Source: Schizosaccharomyces osmophilus
Taxonomy: Eukaryota; Ascomycota; Schizosaccharomycetes; Schizosaccharomycetales; Schizosaccharomycetaceae
Assembly: GCF_027921745.1 (NCBI RefSeq)
Contig: NC_079240.1
Coordinates: 1,853,001 to 1,917,000 of the forward strand
Length of the DNA: 64,000 nt
Direction of reading: 5' to 3'
Below, piece by piece: positions 30,824 through 41,900 of the stretch. Below the pieces are notes generated by a model, which did not search any database, was not told where the DNA came from, and worked only from the letters and a program-made list of their open reading frames with translations. Each line of letters opens with the position of its first letter. Position 1 is the first letter of the stretch. The position numbers and the translations under genes are program-made.

Positions 30824-32115
30824 AAAGAAAATAGATGTAAAGAAATCTCCAATTCAAATATATAGAAGAGAAAGTAAATTAATGGATGGTTATATAGACT
30901 TGATTCCTTTGTTCGTTTTCGTAGACGGTAAAGGAAGTACAATAAAGATTGACTGATATCACAAGAGCAATAAAGCACCACAAAAAAAGACCACTGATTC
31001 TATACATTCATCTTTTTAAAAAAATATATAATTTCTCAGTCCCTTTTTAAAAATGAAAAGAAACGCGTCTATCGTACAAACATTCCGAATTGAACATTCA
31101 ATATAATATAAACAAACCAAAAATTCCTTCATCAAAAGGAAACAAGATTTGAACGGTAATGATATGCAAATTGAATCGTATTGTTTTATTGGACGGACCG
31201 GAAATTGTTTTTTTCGTGTGGTTGTAGCAAGTCATTGACTAGAAACAAAATTGAACTCTTTGTTTACAAGAAAAAGGTCCCTTGGAAAAAATAGTTCAAT
31301 TACCAAGGTTCTTTCCGTATATACTAAGCAGCTGTATATAGGTTTTTTTATCATTCCCTTGTGTGTTCATCAATCAATGAAATTTGGAATTCCCATTTTC
31401 TCTTTAGTGAGTCATATTTTATACACTTTGTAGCAATATAGCCATGTAGTGTAATATCCAAAATGAAAGAGTTATTACTGAAAATGTTTTTATTATTCTT
31501 TACAAATTCATTCTCCTGTAACTTGTGAATCGTTCAGAGGTCGAATTTCAGCTACTGTAGATGCAGCATCGGAGAACCCTCCTACAAACAATTCTTGATT
31601 CACAAATATTCATACAGAGGCTGGTAAATGATGTTTCAAAATCGACCGAATTGGAGAGACCTTGCTCCTTCTTTATACAAATGATCCTGGACTCAAAAAA
31701 GAAACAAAAACAAAAAAAAAAAAACACTCTTGACATCATCAACGTTAAACATGAAGAATCATACCGAAAAAAGATTACAAGAGAAGCGTATCATTGCATT
31801 AAGATCATACTTTGCGAAAAGTTATGACACGAAGCCGTTTATACATATTATAGACATTCACTAACCCATTGGCCTTGAAAAAGAATTCCAGCTCTGGTAG
31901 TTCCAAAAGTAAAAAACTCTCATTTTTATAATAGGTCCCAGGACAATTAATCCGCTGCTGTAAGCCACTTGGTAACACGATTATGTAGGTATTTCTTCGC
32001 TAGAAATGTTTGACATACAATTGCTCCACTCTGGGAACAACCTGCTTATAGATGTTTTCTTTTCATTCTGCAAACTGGGTAAAACAGTTTTTGAAAAAAA
32101 AAAAAAGAGAGTTGA
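30824..32115. other. Intergenic region upstream of amino-acid permease
   Basis: About 1.3 kb between the permease start and tRNA-Ser. It is AT-rich with short frames only. The TATATAG/ATATA stretches near 30860-30900 may be part of the permease promoter. No gene or stable RNA is seen. Confidence 0.5.
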
Positions 32116-32210
32116 CGACAACGGCAGGATTCGAACCTGCGCTCCCAGAGGGAATCCGCTGGGCTACTTGATAGCAGGCGAACGCCTTAAAACCACTCGG
32201 CCACGTTGTC
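32116..32210 (-). tRNA. tRNA-Ser (anticodon GCT) with 11-nt intron
   Basis: The 95-nt gene on the minus strand has acceptor GACAACG/CGTTGTC, D stem GCC/GGC, anticodon stem TTCGC/GCGGA, a long variable arm (CCC-TCT-GGG) typical of serine, and T arm GCAGG-TTCGAAT-CCTGC. The 18 bases between the anticodon stems are seven loop bases plus an 11-nt intron placed after position 37 (TCAAGTAGCCC); the spliced loop is CTGCTAA, anticodon GCT. A T run follows on the gene strand. It is identical over 95 bases to the copy at 63255-63349. Confidence 0.92.
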
Positions 32211-32805
32211 TTTCTTGGAGTACTTATTTGTAAAATAATATTTATTGAAAAAGTGCAAAATAAAAGAATGGATTGTGCTTGTACAAGTCATTGTGTACGG
32301 TTTAAGCTGTCTTTTGCTACATTTTCATTTTCCAGATGCTTTCTTTGTACTCTACAAAGAGAGAAGTTCTACGGGTTCAAAGGGCTACTTAGAACAGCTT
32401 TACTTTGGTGGTGCTTTCCAGCAATACGAAAAGGATGTAAGGACGAACACGTAAACGAATCATATAGAATTATATTAAACAACAAAAAACAGAAATGAAA
32501 ACCTTCCAAGTAGTATATAGTTGGGTATTAAAGAACGGATATATCAATTAAGAACAGACTTACGAAAAGCCAGTCTACAGGGCACCAACACTTCAAATAG
32601 GATACGTATAGTTCAAAGATTTGAACCATAAAGGGGATTCCCAACGCAGCCAGAGGATAGTATGGACATAGGAACAGTTTTCTTTTTCTTTTTATTTTTT
32701 CATGAAAAGTTAAGTAAGAAACGACTTTGACGATTTTGTTTTCGTTACAAAGTATACAACGATTGGGACAAACAAGATGAACAACAAAAAATGGATATAG
32801 CTTCT
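32211..32805. other. Intergenic region, tRNA-Ser to amt1 3' end
   Basis: This 595-bp stretch holds the tRNA 5' flank and the amt1 3' flank. Short plus-strand frames (32245-32498) lack a family. No further feature is seen. Confidence 0.5.
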
Positions 32806-34254
32806 TTATACAACAACAGAAGGATCTTGAGAACTCATATCCTTTTCTTCTTGGCGAGTTCTCTCTTTTGTGGATTCGTTGCTTTCTTGGCGAGCATTGA
32901 CTTCAATACCATGCGACAAGGCCGGTGGTTCTTCTGAGAATTTGTACGAAGTTTCTCCAATTTCCACATTATCCAAACCCAGCACTTCATCGTCGCGAGA
33001 AACACGGAGAGAAAGTCCGGGAATGTAATTCATGATATATAACAAGGCACAAGAAAGGACAAAGGAATAGGCTGCACAAGAAACCGTATCGGCCAATTGG
33101 TAACCCAGCTGGATATAGTGATGGGACAACCAACCGCCCTTGTTTCCAGTAGACCCATCTAAGGATTGGATATAGTCAGCGGAGAAAAGAGCTGTCAGGA
33201 TGTTGCCAACCATACCGCCGACAGCGTGTTCGGCAAAAATGTCCAACGCATCATCCACACGGATGAGTCGTTTCAGGTAAGTAGCTCCATAGCAGGCAGA
33301 TGCGCCGATGCCTCCGATGACCACAGCAGCCCAAGGAGGTACGAAACCGGATCCCGGGGTAATAGCGACCAAACCGGCGACAGCACCACAGCAAAAACCG
33401 ACGGCAGACCAGTGACGGGTCTTGATATAATCCCAAAAGCACCAAACGATGCCACCAATAGAAGCTGCGATGTGAGTGACCACGCAAGCCATAACGGCTC
33501 TAATATTGGCAGAACCAGCAGAGCCACCATTGAATCCAAACCAACCGAACCAAAGCAAGACAGTACCCAAGACGACATGGGGAACGTTATGGGGACGGTA
33601 TTGAACAGTGCCATGGTCGTGTCTCTTGCCAACCACGATGGAATAAGCAAGAGCCGTCATACCAGAAGCGATGTGGACGGGAGAACCACCAGCGAAATCG
33701 TAGGAGCCTAGAGTACTGAGCCAGCCCTTAGGATTCCAGGTCCAAAACGCAATTGGGTCGTAAACGATCGTGCTCCAGAGAAAGACAAAGACGAGGCAAG
33801 GCAACATTCGACCCCGGTCGGCGGCGGCACCGATAGCCAAAGCAGGAGTGAGGGCAGCAAACATGCCTTGGTAGATGCAAAACAAAATGTCGGGAAGTCC
33901 AGCAGCGACACTAGAAGGTCTACCGAGAGTTTGACGCAAGCCAAAGTTTGCCAAAGATCCAATATAAGGACCACCGTTGTGGGAAAAGGTGAGAGAATAT
34001 CCCCAAAAGAACCATTGGAAGGCAATAACAGCGACCGACATCATGGAAAGGAAGAGCATAGAAATGGCGCTTCTGCGACGGGCCAAGCCAGAGTAAAAGA
34101 ACCCTACACCGGGAATCATGATAAACACGAGGGCTGTACTAGCGAGGATCCAAGAAATATCACCACCATCGTAGAATTGGTTCAAGTCGACAGTTCTAGA
34201 GTCTCCTCCATTGACGCCGCTTGGCGTAGGCGTAGCACTTGTCGTCGAAGACAT
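32806..34254 (-). CDS. amt1: Ammonium transporter Amt1 (Mep/Amt/Rh)
   Basis: High-affinity ammonium transporter of the plasma membrane, 482 residues, one exon, ATG at 34254. The hydrophobic core has eleven segments starting ISWILASTALVFIMIPGVGFFYSGL. The pore twin histidines are present, in SPVHIASGMTAL and IFAEHAVGGMVGN. The family signature DFAGGSPVHIASGMTAL lies in TM5. The cytosolic C-terminus (about 70 residues) carries the SRDDEVLGLDNVEIGE conserved regulatory stretch, then a polar Glu/Ser tail that in related proteins is controlled by phosphorylation. GATAAG motifs lie 330-380 bp upstream, consistent with nitrogen control by a GATA factor (Gaf1), as inference. By memory it matches S. 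pombe amt1. Confidence 0.95.
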   Translation of the reverse strand: MSSTTSATPTPSGVNGGDSRTVDLNQFYDGGDISWILASTALVFIMIPGVGFFYSGLARRRSAISMLFLSMMSVAVIAFQWFFWGYSLTFSHNGGPYIGSLANFGLRQTLGRPSSVAAGLPDILFCIYQGMFAALTPALAIGAAADRGRMLPCLVFVFLWSTIVYDPIAFWTWNPKGWLSTLGSYDFAGGSPVHIASGMTALAYSIVVGKRHDHGTVQYRPHNVPHVVLGTVLLWFGWFGFNGGSAGSANIRAVMACVVTHIAASIGGIVWCFWDYIKTRHWSAVGFCCGAVAGLVAITPGSGFVPPWAAVVIGGIGASACYGATYLKRLIRVDDALDIFAEHAVGGMVGNILTALFSADYIQSLDGSTGNKGGWLSHHYIQLGYQLADTVSCAAYSFVLSCALLYIMNYIPGLSLRVSRDDEVLGLDNVEIGETSYKFSEEPPALSHGIEVNARQESNESTKERTRQEEKDMSSQDPSVVV

Positions 34255-34584
34255 GATAAATCAATGAAATCGGGAATCAAAAATTGAATGATAACGAATA
34301 GAAAATAAGGCGAAAATAGCAAAATGATTATGAAATCGATTGGAATATGCAATAGCTGTTGATTCTTTCTACGTTTCCAAAGCAGCAAGTATTTACTAAG
34401 GCCGGTTTGTGTCACGAAAACAGCGATACGGAACAAAGTATCCAAAAGCAATTTAGATTCCTAAAGCACTGCCTAAAATGTATTTACAAAGTACGGTCTA
34501 AAACCAAGAGAAACACCCTTGTAAACACGGGTCCCATATCCGCTGTTTATATCACGTACAAAATACGTGGTCGAGGTTAATCGC

Positions 34585-34636
34585 GATAAGCAAGAGATAA
34601 GCAGTATCTTTAACGATTTTGATTGGGAAGCTTATC
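34585..34636. promoter_or_regulatory. Cluster of GATAAG motifs
   Basis: GATAAG occurs at 34585-34590 and 34596-34601 on the plus strand, and as CTTATC at 34631-34636. A further GATAAG lies at 35181-35186, nearer the permease. Fission-yeast GATA factors such as Gaf1 (nitrogen) bind HGATAR sites. The placement between amt1 and an amino-acid permease supports shared nitrogen control; this is inference. Confidence 0.5.
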
Positions 34637-34925
34637 TTCGCTTGCCGCAATGAAAACCCAAATAAGATAGAGAACTGCGACCGATAATGACATCATTAAT
34701 GATAGTGGGAATCTTCCGGACCAAGGTACGTTGGCCTCCAAGGTACATTGGATTGAGCAGTGGATCGCAGGTCCTTAAAGACTCTTCAGGTGTGGTAAAG
34801 TGGGTTACTGAGGAGAAACGGTTTCGTACGTTGGTAAACAAGAAATGATTCTTGTTGAGTAGCAGGTAGGCTAAAGCAAAGGGAAGAGAGGGAAGGGAAG
34901 TGTGCTGGAGCGACCCTGAAGACAT
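34632..34925 (-). CDS. Possible 97-aa protein (unrecognised)
   Basis: ATG at 34925 opens a 97-codon frame (MSSGSLQHTSLPSLPFALAY) that is open further upstream without another ATG. It has one hydrophobic stretch near residues 14-30, then a polar region with RTLVRKIPTIINDVIIG, and ends basic. I recognise no family. It lies between amt1 and the APC permease and overlaps the GATAAG cluster at its 3' end. It may be a real small gene or a chance frame; the residue composition is more protein-like than most frames nearby. Confidence 0.25.
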   Translation of the reverse strand: MSSGSLQHTSLPSLPFALAYLLLNKNHFLFTNVRNRFSSVTHFTTPEESLRTCDPLLNPMYLGGQRTLVRKIPTIINDVIIGRSSLSYLGFHCGKRR

Positions 34926-35567
34926 TGCTATGGATGTAGTAATGTTACGACGTTGGTGATACTGCAAGGACTCTCGACGCAGTAGAAAGAGATAAAGACT
35001 TGAAGCAAAGCATATTTTGACGAAAAAGTTGCTGCAAAAAAACCACTGCACCGTGGAACTTGCAATGATAGCTTGACCAAAAAGTAGCTTCTTCCTCAAT
35101 CGTCTTTAGAATTCGTCTCACTAGTTTACCATACGGTACTTTTCACACATCACTGTCTCTCCCGATTTTCATGGCCTACTGATAAGAAAGGCTACCACCA
35201 CACCAAGACACCAGATAGATTTGATCAAGACAAGAGTGCAGATATCTGAGCGATGAAGTTTCCATTTCTTTGGATTTCCATATAAAATGTACATGACTGC
35301 AACGAATTGCTATTTTTGGAAACTTCGTCTTGGTTCCTTTCCTTTGTTGTACTTGTAGTATTGTACTGTTGAAGGATTTTTCCTTTCATTTCCATTGTTA
35401 GATTCTACTTTTATTCTTTTTTTATTTTTTTGAAACCATCTCTGGTTTGACACGACTCATCTTTATTTTTACAAACGATCTACAAGCAGATATTGATTGT
35501 ATGGCGCCTTTGTTTTCTATATTGTAATTCCATTTTCTACAAGAAATTATTACAACGCTGTTCCACG

Positions 35568-37232
35568 ATGGCTAGTCAAAGCTCGGACGCATCGTTTCCG
35601 CACCCCAAAGCCTCCTCGCATCCCTCCTCTACCTTGGGAATTCCTGAAAAGGCAAGCTCCGGCATCGATATCGAGGTAGGCGCTCCCGCCAATGAGACCG
35701 ACAACCCCGAGGATTTGGGCAAGTTGGGCTACAAACAAGAATTTCATCGCAACTTGTCCTTGTTCAGTGTCTTTTCCATATCATTCTCTTTGCTAGGCTT
35801 ATTGCCATCGGTCGCTACCACCATGACTTATAACCTCGGCTACGTTGGCTCGCCCGGTCTTGTTTGGGGTTGGATCATCGCCATTGCCCTCGTCGAATGC
35901 GTGGCCCTCAGTATGGCTGAACTTTGCTCTTCCATGCCTACCTCCGGCGGTCTCTATTATGCTGCTGCTGTCCTCGCTCCTAAGGGTTGGGGCCCTTTTG
36001 CCTCTTGGGTTACCGGCTGGTCCAATTACCTTGGCCAACTCATCGGCGGCCCTTCCATTAATTACTCCACGGCTTCCATGCTTCTCGGTGCCGTTTCCGT
36101 CGCCCGTCCTTCCTACACACCATCCAACTACCAGCTCTTTCTCGTTACCCTCCTCATTACTGCAATCAACGCCTTCATCGCTTCCTTGCCCACCAAGCTC
36201 ATTGCCCGTTTCAATTCCGTCAGCACCTACCTAAACACCCTCTTTCTCTTCATCACCATCATTGTCATCTTAGCTTTTGCCGGCAAAAACCATGGTTTCA
36301 ATGAGACCCATGCCGTCTGGGGCGATATCACCAACTACACTGACTGGCCTGACGGGTTTGCCGTCATCATGTCCTTTTGCGGTGCTATTTGGACCATGTC
36401 TGGCTACGATGCTCCTTTTCACATGAGTGAAGAAACCGCTAATGCCAGTGTCAATGCCCCCCGCGGTATCGTCCTTACCGCTACCATCGGTGGCCTTATG
36501 GGTTGGGTCATGCAATTGGTCATTGCCTACACAATGGTTGATCAAAATACCGTCGTCCATACCGATTCTTCCATGTGGGCTACCTACTTGTCCCAGGTTA
36601 TGTCCCAAAAGGCCGCCATCGCCATCATCTCCCTTACTGTCGTCTCATCCTTCATCATGGGCCAGGGAAATGCCATCGCCTGTTCTCGTATCGCTTACTC
36701 GTATGCCCGTGATGGTGTATTGCCATTCTCCGGCACGTTTGCCAAGGTCAATTCCAAGACAAAAACACCAGTCAACGCTGTCCTTTTGGATTTTAGTTTT
36801 CACGTATGCGTCTTGTTATTGATCTTTGCTGGTGGTGTCACCATTGATGCCGTCTTTTCCGTTACTGCCATCGGTGCTTTTGTCGCTTTTACCACCCCCA
36901 TCTGTATGCGTGTCTTCTTCAAAGACAATAATTTCCGTCCTGGCCCATGGAACCTAGGCAAGTTTTCCCGTGTCATTGGTGCTTTGGCATGCTTTTTTGT
37001 AGCCCTCATGATTCCTGTGCTATGCTTCCCTACTGTTAAAAAGCCTGCTCCAGTGGACATGAATTGGACTTGTCTGGTATTTGGTGGTCCCATGACGTTG
37101 ATTATCCTTTGGTATGTTGTTTCTGCCAGAAAATGGTTCAAGGGTCCTCGTACAAGTACCGACAACACTTATATTGTCGAGGGTGTCGAACCCGTTCGTT
37201 CATCTTCCGCATCCGTCTCTACCAAAAAATAA
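35568..37232 (+). CDS. APC-family amino-acid/GABA/choline-type permease
   Basis: Membrane permease of the amino acid/choline transporter group (relatives of Hnm1 and Uga4), 554 residues. ATG at 35568 (MASQSSDASFPHPKASS) is preceded by an in-frame open leader with no better start. The N-terminal 60 residues are Ser/Pro-rich and cytosolic. The core begins SLFSVFSISFSLLGLLPSVA and runs through AELCSSMPTSGGLYYAAAVL, a family signature. Later come TGWSNYLGQ, SGYDAPFHMSEETANASV-type TM6 loop, and QGNAIACSRIAYSYARDG. About twelve segments are visible. Codon usage is rather biased with many C-ending codons. By memory it corresponds to SPCC74.04, beside rpl2702. The substrate is uncertain. Confidence 0.92.
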   Translation: MASQSSDASFPHPKASSHPSSTLGIPEKASSGIDIEVGAPANETDNPEDLGKLGYKQEFHRNLSLFSVFSISFSLLGLLPSVATTMTYNLGYVGSPGLVWGWIIAIALVECVALSMAELCSSMPTSGGLYYAAAVLAPKGWGPFASWVTGWSNYLGQLIGGPSINYSTASMLLGAVSVARPSYTPSNYQLFLVTLLITAINAFIASLPTKLIARFNSVSTYLNTLFLFITIIVILAFAGKNHGFNETHAVWGDITNYTDWPDGFAVIMSFCGAIWTMSGYDAPFHMSEETANASVNAPRGIVLTATIGGLMGWVMQLVIAYTMVDQNTVVHTDSSMWATYLSQVMSQKAAIAIISLTVVSSFIMGQGNAIACSRIAYSYARDGVLPFSGTFAKVNSKTKTPVNAVLLDFSFHVCVLLLIFAGGVTIDAVFSVTAIGAFVAFTTPICMRVFFKDNNFRPGPWNLGKFSRVIGALACFFVALMIPVLCFPTVKKPAPVDMNWTCLVFGGPMTLIILWYVVSARKWFKGPRTSTDNTYIVEGVEPVRSSSASVSTKK

Positions 37233-37788
37233 ATTTATCCTTCCCATTCATCCATCCCTTCTTTTCTAGAGTGGCTCTTCGATTTAGCCAAACTTGTTTC
37301 CCTAAAGTAATACTCTTTTCTGTTCTGTTATTATTAATTATTGATGGTTCCTATAATTACGTTTTCTCTTCTTTGCATCTTCCTTCTTTGTTTCCAATGG
37401 CTTTTGTACGTAGCTACTTTTTGTTTATGAATTCAATGCTTCTTGTTCCTTTTAATTATACGTATTGAAAAGCTATAAATCTTGTCTTTTTCAAGGTATT
37501 TCTTTCTGTAAACAAAGGTATTTTTCTAAATATGATAAATATGATTTTACCCTCAAACTTCGGAAAACCCAAACCAAAATCCTGAGCAACCTTATTTTCT
37601 TTTCATGAATTCAGAGTTATTAAGTTTTTTTCTATTTCATCTACAATTAAAATTGTAGCGTTACTTCCCTTCTACTTTGCGTTTTCCACCTACCCTTTGT
37701 TTACACAAAAAGCAGTCACAATTCTGAATCCAAAATCCTCACAATTTTTTGAGGTGCGTACACCCAACCACAAACACATAGTAACAAG
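37233..37788. other. Intergenic region, APC permease to rpl27
   Basis: This 556-bp stretch holds the permease 3' flank and the rpl27 promoter. HomolD is at 37713-37720, with a HomolE-like CACCTACCCT at 37687-37696. Nothing else is seen. Confidence 0.6.
37687..37720 (+). promoter_or_regulatory. HomolD and HomolE-like boxes of rpl27
   Basis: CAGTCACA at 37713-37720 is a perfect HomolD box, 69 bp before the ATG. CACCTACCCT at 37687-37696 is a weakened HomolE, in the expected upstream place. Confidence 0.8.
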
Positions 37789-38256
37789 ATGGCGAAGATT
37801 TTTAAACCAGGAAAGGTAAGATTTAATTGAAAAAAAATGCGGCCGTCTGGATCATAAACTGACAAGTTTTAGGTTGCATTAGTCACTCGTGGTCGTTTTG
37901 CCGGTAAGAAGGTTGTCATCCTTCAAAACCTCGACCAAGGCACCAAGGCCCACCCTTTCAGTCATGCTGTTGTTGCTGGTGTTGAGCGTTATCCTTTGAA
38001 GGTCACCAAGTCTATGGGTGCCAAGCGTATTGCCAAGCGCTCTCGCGTAAAGCCTTTCGTCAGAGTTGTTAACTTCAACCACTTGATGCCCACTCGTTAC
38101 GCCCTTGAGCTTGACAGCCTTAAGGGACTTGTCTCTGCTGAGACCTTCAAGGAACCTTCCCAGCGCTCTGCCGCCAAGAAGGTCGTCAAGAAGACTTTTG
38201 AAGAGAAGTACCAAACCGGAAAGTCCGCCTGGTTCTTCACCCCTTTGCGCTTCTAA
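37789..38256 (+). CDS. rpl27: 60S ribosomal protein eL27, two exons
   Basis: Large-subunit ribosomal protein of 136 residues. Exon 1 (37789-37815) encodes MAKIFKPGK; a 57-bp intron (donor GTAAGA, acceptor TTTTAG) separates it from exon 2 (37873-38256). Exon 2 gives [18 protein letters not shown], a KOW-motif domain, then [11 protein letters not shown]-like and [20 protein letters not shown] blocks, ending [10 protein letters not shown], all characteristic of eL27. An intron after the ninth codon is typical of ribosomal genes. Neighbour order suggests the counterpart of S. pombe rpl2702, one of two paralogues. Confidence 0.95.
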
Positions 38257-38990
38257 GAGCGTTAGCAAAAATTATTTTTGTTAAATTGCATTAGGCCCTA
38301 GGTTTAAAACTTGTTGCTATGAATACAATCTCTTTTAGAGGCAATACTTGTTACTCGTGGACTGTTGAAATTTTTTGAGTGTTAAATTAAAATATCTTTC
38401 TTGTGTATCATTTAAAACAATCCTTTTCATTACCGAGTACAGAAAAACTTCTTTTTTTAGAGGAACAGCTTGCCGATTTGGCAGTGCAGTTCTTTTAAAG
38501 GTAAAAGAACCGTGCAATTGGCAACCCATCATTGAATAGGTGTGTGCGCACACACAGGTAGTCAAATTGCTATAGCTGTAAATCTGATATCCATCGTACT
38601 TTGTTGCTTTCTCATCAATACAACGAACATTCTATGCAATGAATTTGTTGGAGCTGCTAGCAAGAGTTGTCAACATGTAGGGTCAATCATTAGACCCATA
38701 TGTGAAACCAATGTCGCTCTATATTTTTCCAAAACAATTTATTCTCCTTAAAAATTACGATAAGTGCACTAAAAATTTTTTTTCTTCTTCACATGCTAAA
38801 GTTTCGTCCTGGTGATGGAATGCATTACTGTTCTCCAAAATTCTGTCGAGCGCAACTTCTACAAATTTCGCCAAGAGTTGGTAATTCTTGATTCTGAGGA
38901 ACTCATTTTTAAACTGTTTAGTTATTAATCTTTGTAAAATAATTTTTACACGATAATCATGTGAGAAGAGAGCCATCGAGTGCTTTTGAG
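38257..38990. other. Intergenic region, rpl27 to mak3
   Basis: A 734-bp AT-rich stretch containing the rpl27 3' flank and the mak3 promoter. The frame of mak3 is open for ten codons before its first ATG. Short frames on both strands show no family. Confidence 0.5.
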
Positions 38991-41900
38991 ATGCATTCAA
39001 AAAACGAGCTCCGCAATTGCGTAGCTTTAGCCCTTTCTAGCATACTAAAGTATACGCTTGAACCAGAACCATTTGAGGAAGTATACGAAGTTGATAATAC
39101 TTATTCCCTATACGCTGGATTTGAACTAGCTAGTAATCGTAGGGTGATTGCTAAATTTTCTACCCAGACAGCTCGCATAGAAGCAGAATACCAGTTATTT
39201 TGTGACTTATCGAAAGATGAGCGTGGTCGTAAATTTGTTTCTGTTCCCATCGAATTTATTGAGTTCTCACACATAGATTTATCAGCCCACGTTTGTTTAG
39301 ATGCTGGGCATCGAGATACATTGTCTACTTTTTATGATTATTTTCGGAATAATCCTATTAACTATATTCGTTACTGTATTTCCGTCTGCCGATGCGTCGA
39401 ATTCTTACACTCAAAAGATATTGTTCATGGCGAAATCCGAACCGATTCCTTTCGCCCTATAAATAGTTACAAGGATGTAATAATGTTGAATATTGGCAGC
39501 GGAGCAAGCTCATTCCATAATTACTTGCAGGCTTACAACTGGCGGCGGTTTTACGAAGATTCTCAATCTATGTCGAGAATAACTTTTATAAGTCCTGAGC
39601 AGACAGGGCGAACGTCGTACCCGGTGAATCACAGAACGGATATTTACAGTTTAGGAATATTGTTCTACAATTGTTTAGCTGGCGGTTATCTTCATCAACC
39701 TTCCTTTATCCAAACAATTCGCGCCATTCTTACTGAAGATTTACCAAGTATTGTCGATACTTGTCCAAAAATCCCCAAAACTATATTTAAGATAATAGAG
39801 AAGATGACAAAAAAGAATCCCAACGACAGATACACTTCTTGCTCGAGTATCTTGGCTGACCTCGAAATTTGTTACGAAAATTTGGTAAACGGAATTACTG
39901 GTGGAGAAGGAAATTTTCAAAATACAACTTATACATCCCTATTTATGCTTCCTTCTTCTACATATGGTCGCGAACGTGAAATTGAAAAAGTAAAATCTGT
40001 TCTGCGTCACACCGAGTCAACTTCCTTACCTATAGATTCTCCTTCTTTCCAAAATCCACAAAATAGTCACAATGATCATATTGTTGTTATATTAATTACT
40101 GGTTCTGAAGGAGTCGGTAAAGCTACATTCATTCAAGATGTTTGTAGTAGGAAGGAAGGATACATTGCCATTACAAAATGTGAACCATCAAAGTCTTTTT
40201 TAGATTCTGCGTTAATTTCTGGAATTGCTCAACTAATTTTACAACTGCTTGCTGAGAATCAGCATTTAGTACATGATTTTTTTTACAAGTTGAAGAATTC
40301 TTTGAAAGGAGATTTGAGTCTTTTAAACTCGGTTTTTGACATAGTTCCCGAAGTAAAGCCGTTTCTTCAAAAGAATCCTTATATTGGCGAAATAGCTTTT
40401 TTGTCAACTTCATCGAATGAATCCATGAAGTCTTCATCATCCACTGGTCGCAGTCTTAGTGGCCAAGAGATTCAACATGATCCTGATCAGAGAACCCAAT
40501 TTGGTCATCAAATTTCTTTTTCTAGTGCCTTGATTACTTTACTTACAATGATTTCTTCTATTAAGCGGTCGACCATTGTTATCAAAAACATTCATTATGC
40601 TGACGAACTATCAATCGACATTCTGGAATGTCTGATTCGTTGTAACGTTCCAGTAAGCTTGGTTTTAACATGCGATGATTCTTGTGTTGATTTGCTTGGA
40701 AATTTCCTTTCCCTGTCTCATTATGTTCAGGAAGTGAGACTTAAACCCCTGGGCTTTGATGCAGTAAATGCTTACGTTCAGACAACACTTCACCGTGTTG
40801 ATGAAGACTTGTTTCCGTTCACTTCCTATGTTTATCATGTTTGTAAAGGTAATCCCCTTTTGATGAGAGATTTATTATTAGAGCTTCACAACAAAAAAAT
40901 TATATATTTTGACTGGAAAACCCATCAATGGTCAATAAACTATGATGATATAAATTTGTTCAGCCCTGAAAGTTACAATATCAATGTCGATTCGTACTCA
41001 GTCACAAAACTTTCTAGTTTACCTGAACATTGTCGTTGTTTCTTGGCTTGGGCTAGTATGATGGGTTCATGGTTTTCGTTTGAAACTGTACGAAAGCTTT
41101 GCCAGGAAGCCGAAGACTTTGATTTTGACAACGAGTCCTTGGATTTATTGCTTAGAAAAGGAATCATATATGCCACTTCGACTAGCTCATATTCATTTTC
41201 TCGCGGAAGTTACAAGAAAACCATTAACTCTTTTTACAGTGAAGAAAAATTACAACGTATGCATGCACGCCTATTTGAAATGTGTATTCATAATCGAGAT
41301 CAGTATGGTCTATTCGATATTGCTTGTCATATCGATGCAGCTTTTGAATACATTAAGACTGAAGATAACTCAACATTAAACTTTACTTACCTTTACCTCG
41401 CTGCCGAAGAAGCTCTTAATATAGGAGCAAATAAGAAAGCACTTAATTTATATAATAGGTGCATTGAAATACTTCCATATAAATCTTATAGTAGGGACAA
41501 TGATGATGAGAGAAAACAGATGATTCGAATTTATAACGGTTGCGCTCAAGCTAATTTGGTTAACAATAATGCAGGGGCGGCCATGAAGATGATAGTGTTG
41601 GCTGAATCCGAATCCAGTAATACAACTGAGGCTTTTAAATCTAGAATTTTACGTTGCCGGATCCTATTTGAAGATGCGCGCATCGATGAGTCCCTTTCTC
41701 TTGTTTTAGAGTACTTATCTCAACTAGATTTTACTGTGGAAAAGTATGATATGGAAGATTCGAAGAGAATTATGAAATCTTTTATTCCGAAAGTTTTAAA
41801 ATATGTGGAAGAGGAAAGAAACATTGATTTTGAAAATGCAGTTACACTAGACGACCGCCGTATTGAAATTTTGTACTTCTTGTTTCAGGGTTTCGCTGCA

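Larger units (their letters stand above)
34255..35567. other. Divergent region amt1 / APC permease
   Basis: About 1.3 kb between two nitrogen-nutrient transporter starts. It contains GATAAG motifs, a possible small minus-strand ORF at 34632-34925, and a short upstream frame at 35501-35527 (nine codons including stop, MAPLFSIL) just before the permease ATG. Confidence 0.55.

Noticed and set aside
31548-31827. Short frames on both strands near an A-rich run
   Set aside because: Low-complexity Lys/Phe tracts around A and T runs; no family and no splice partners.
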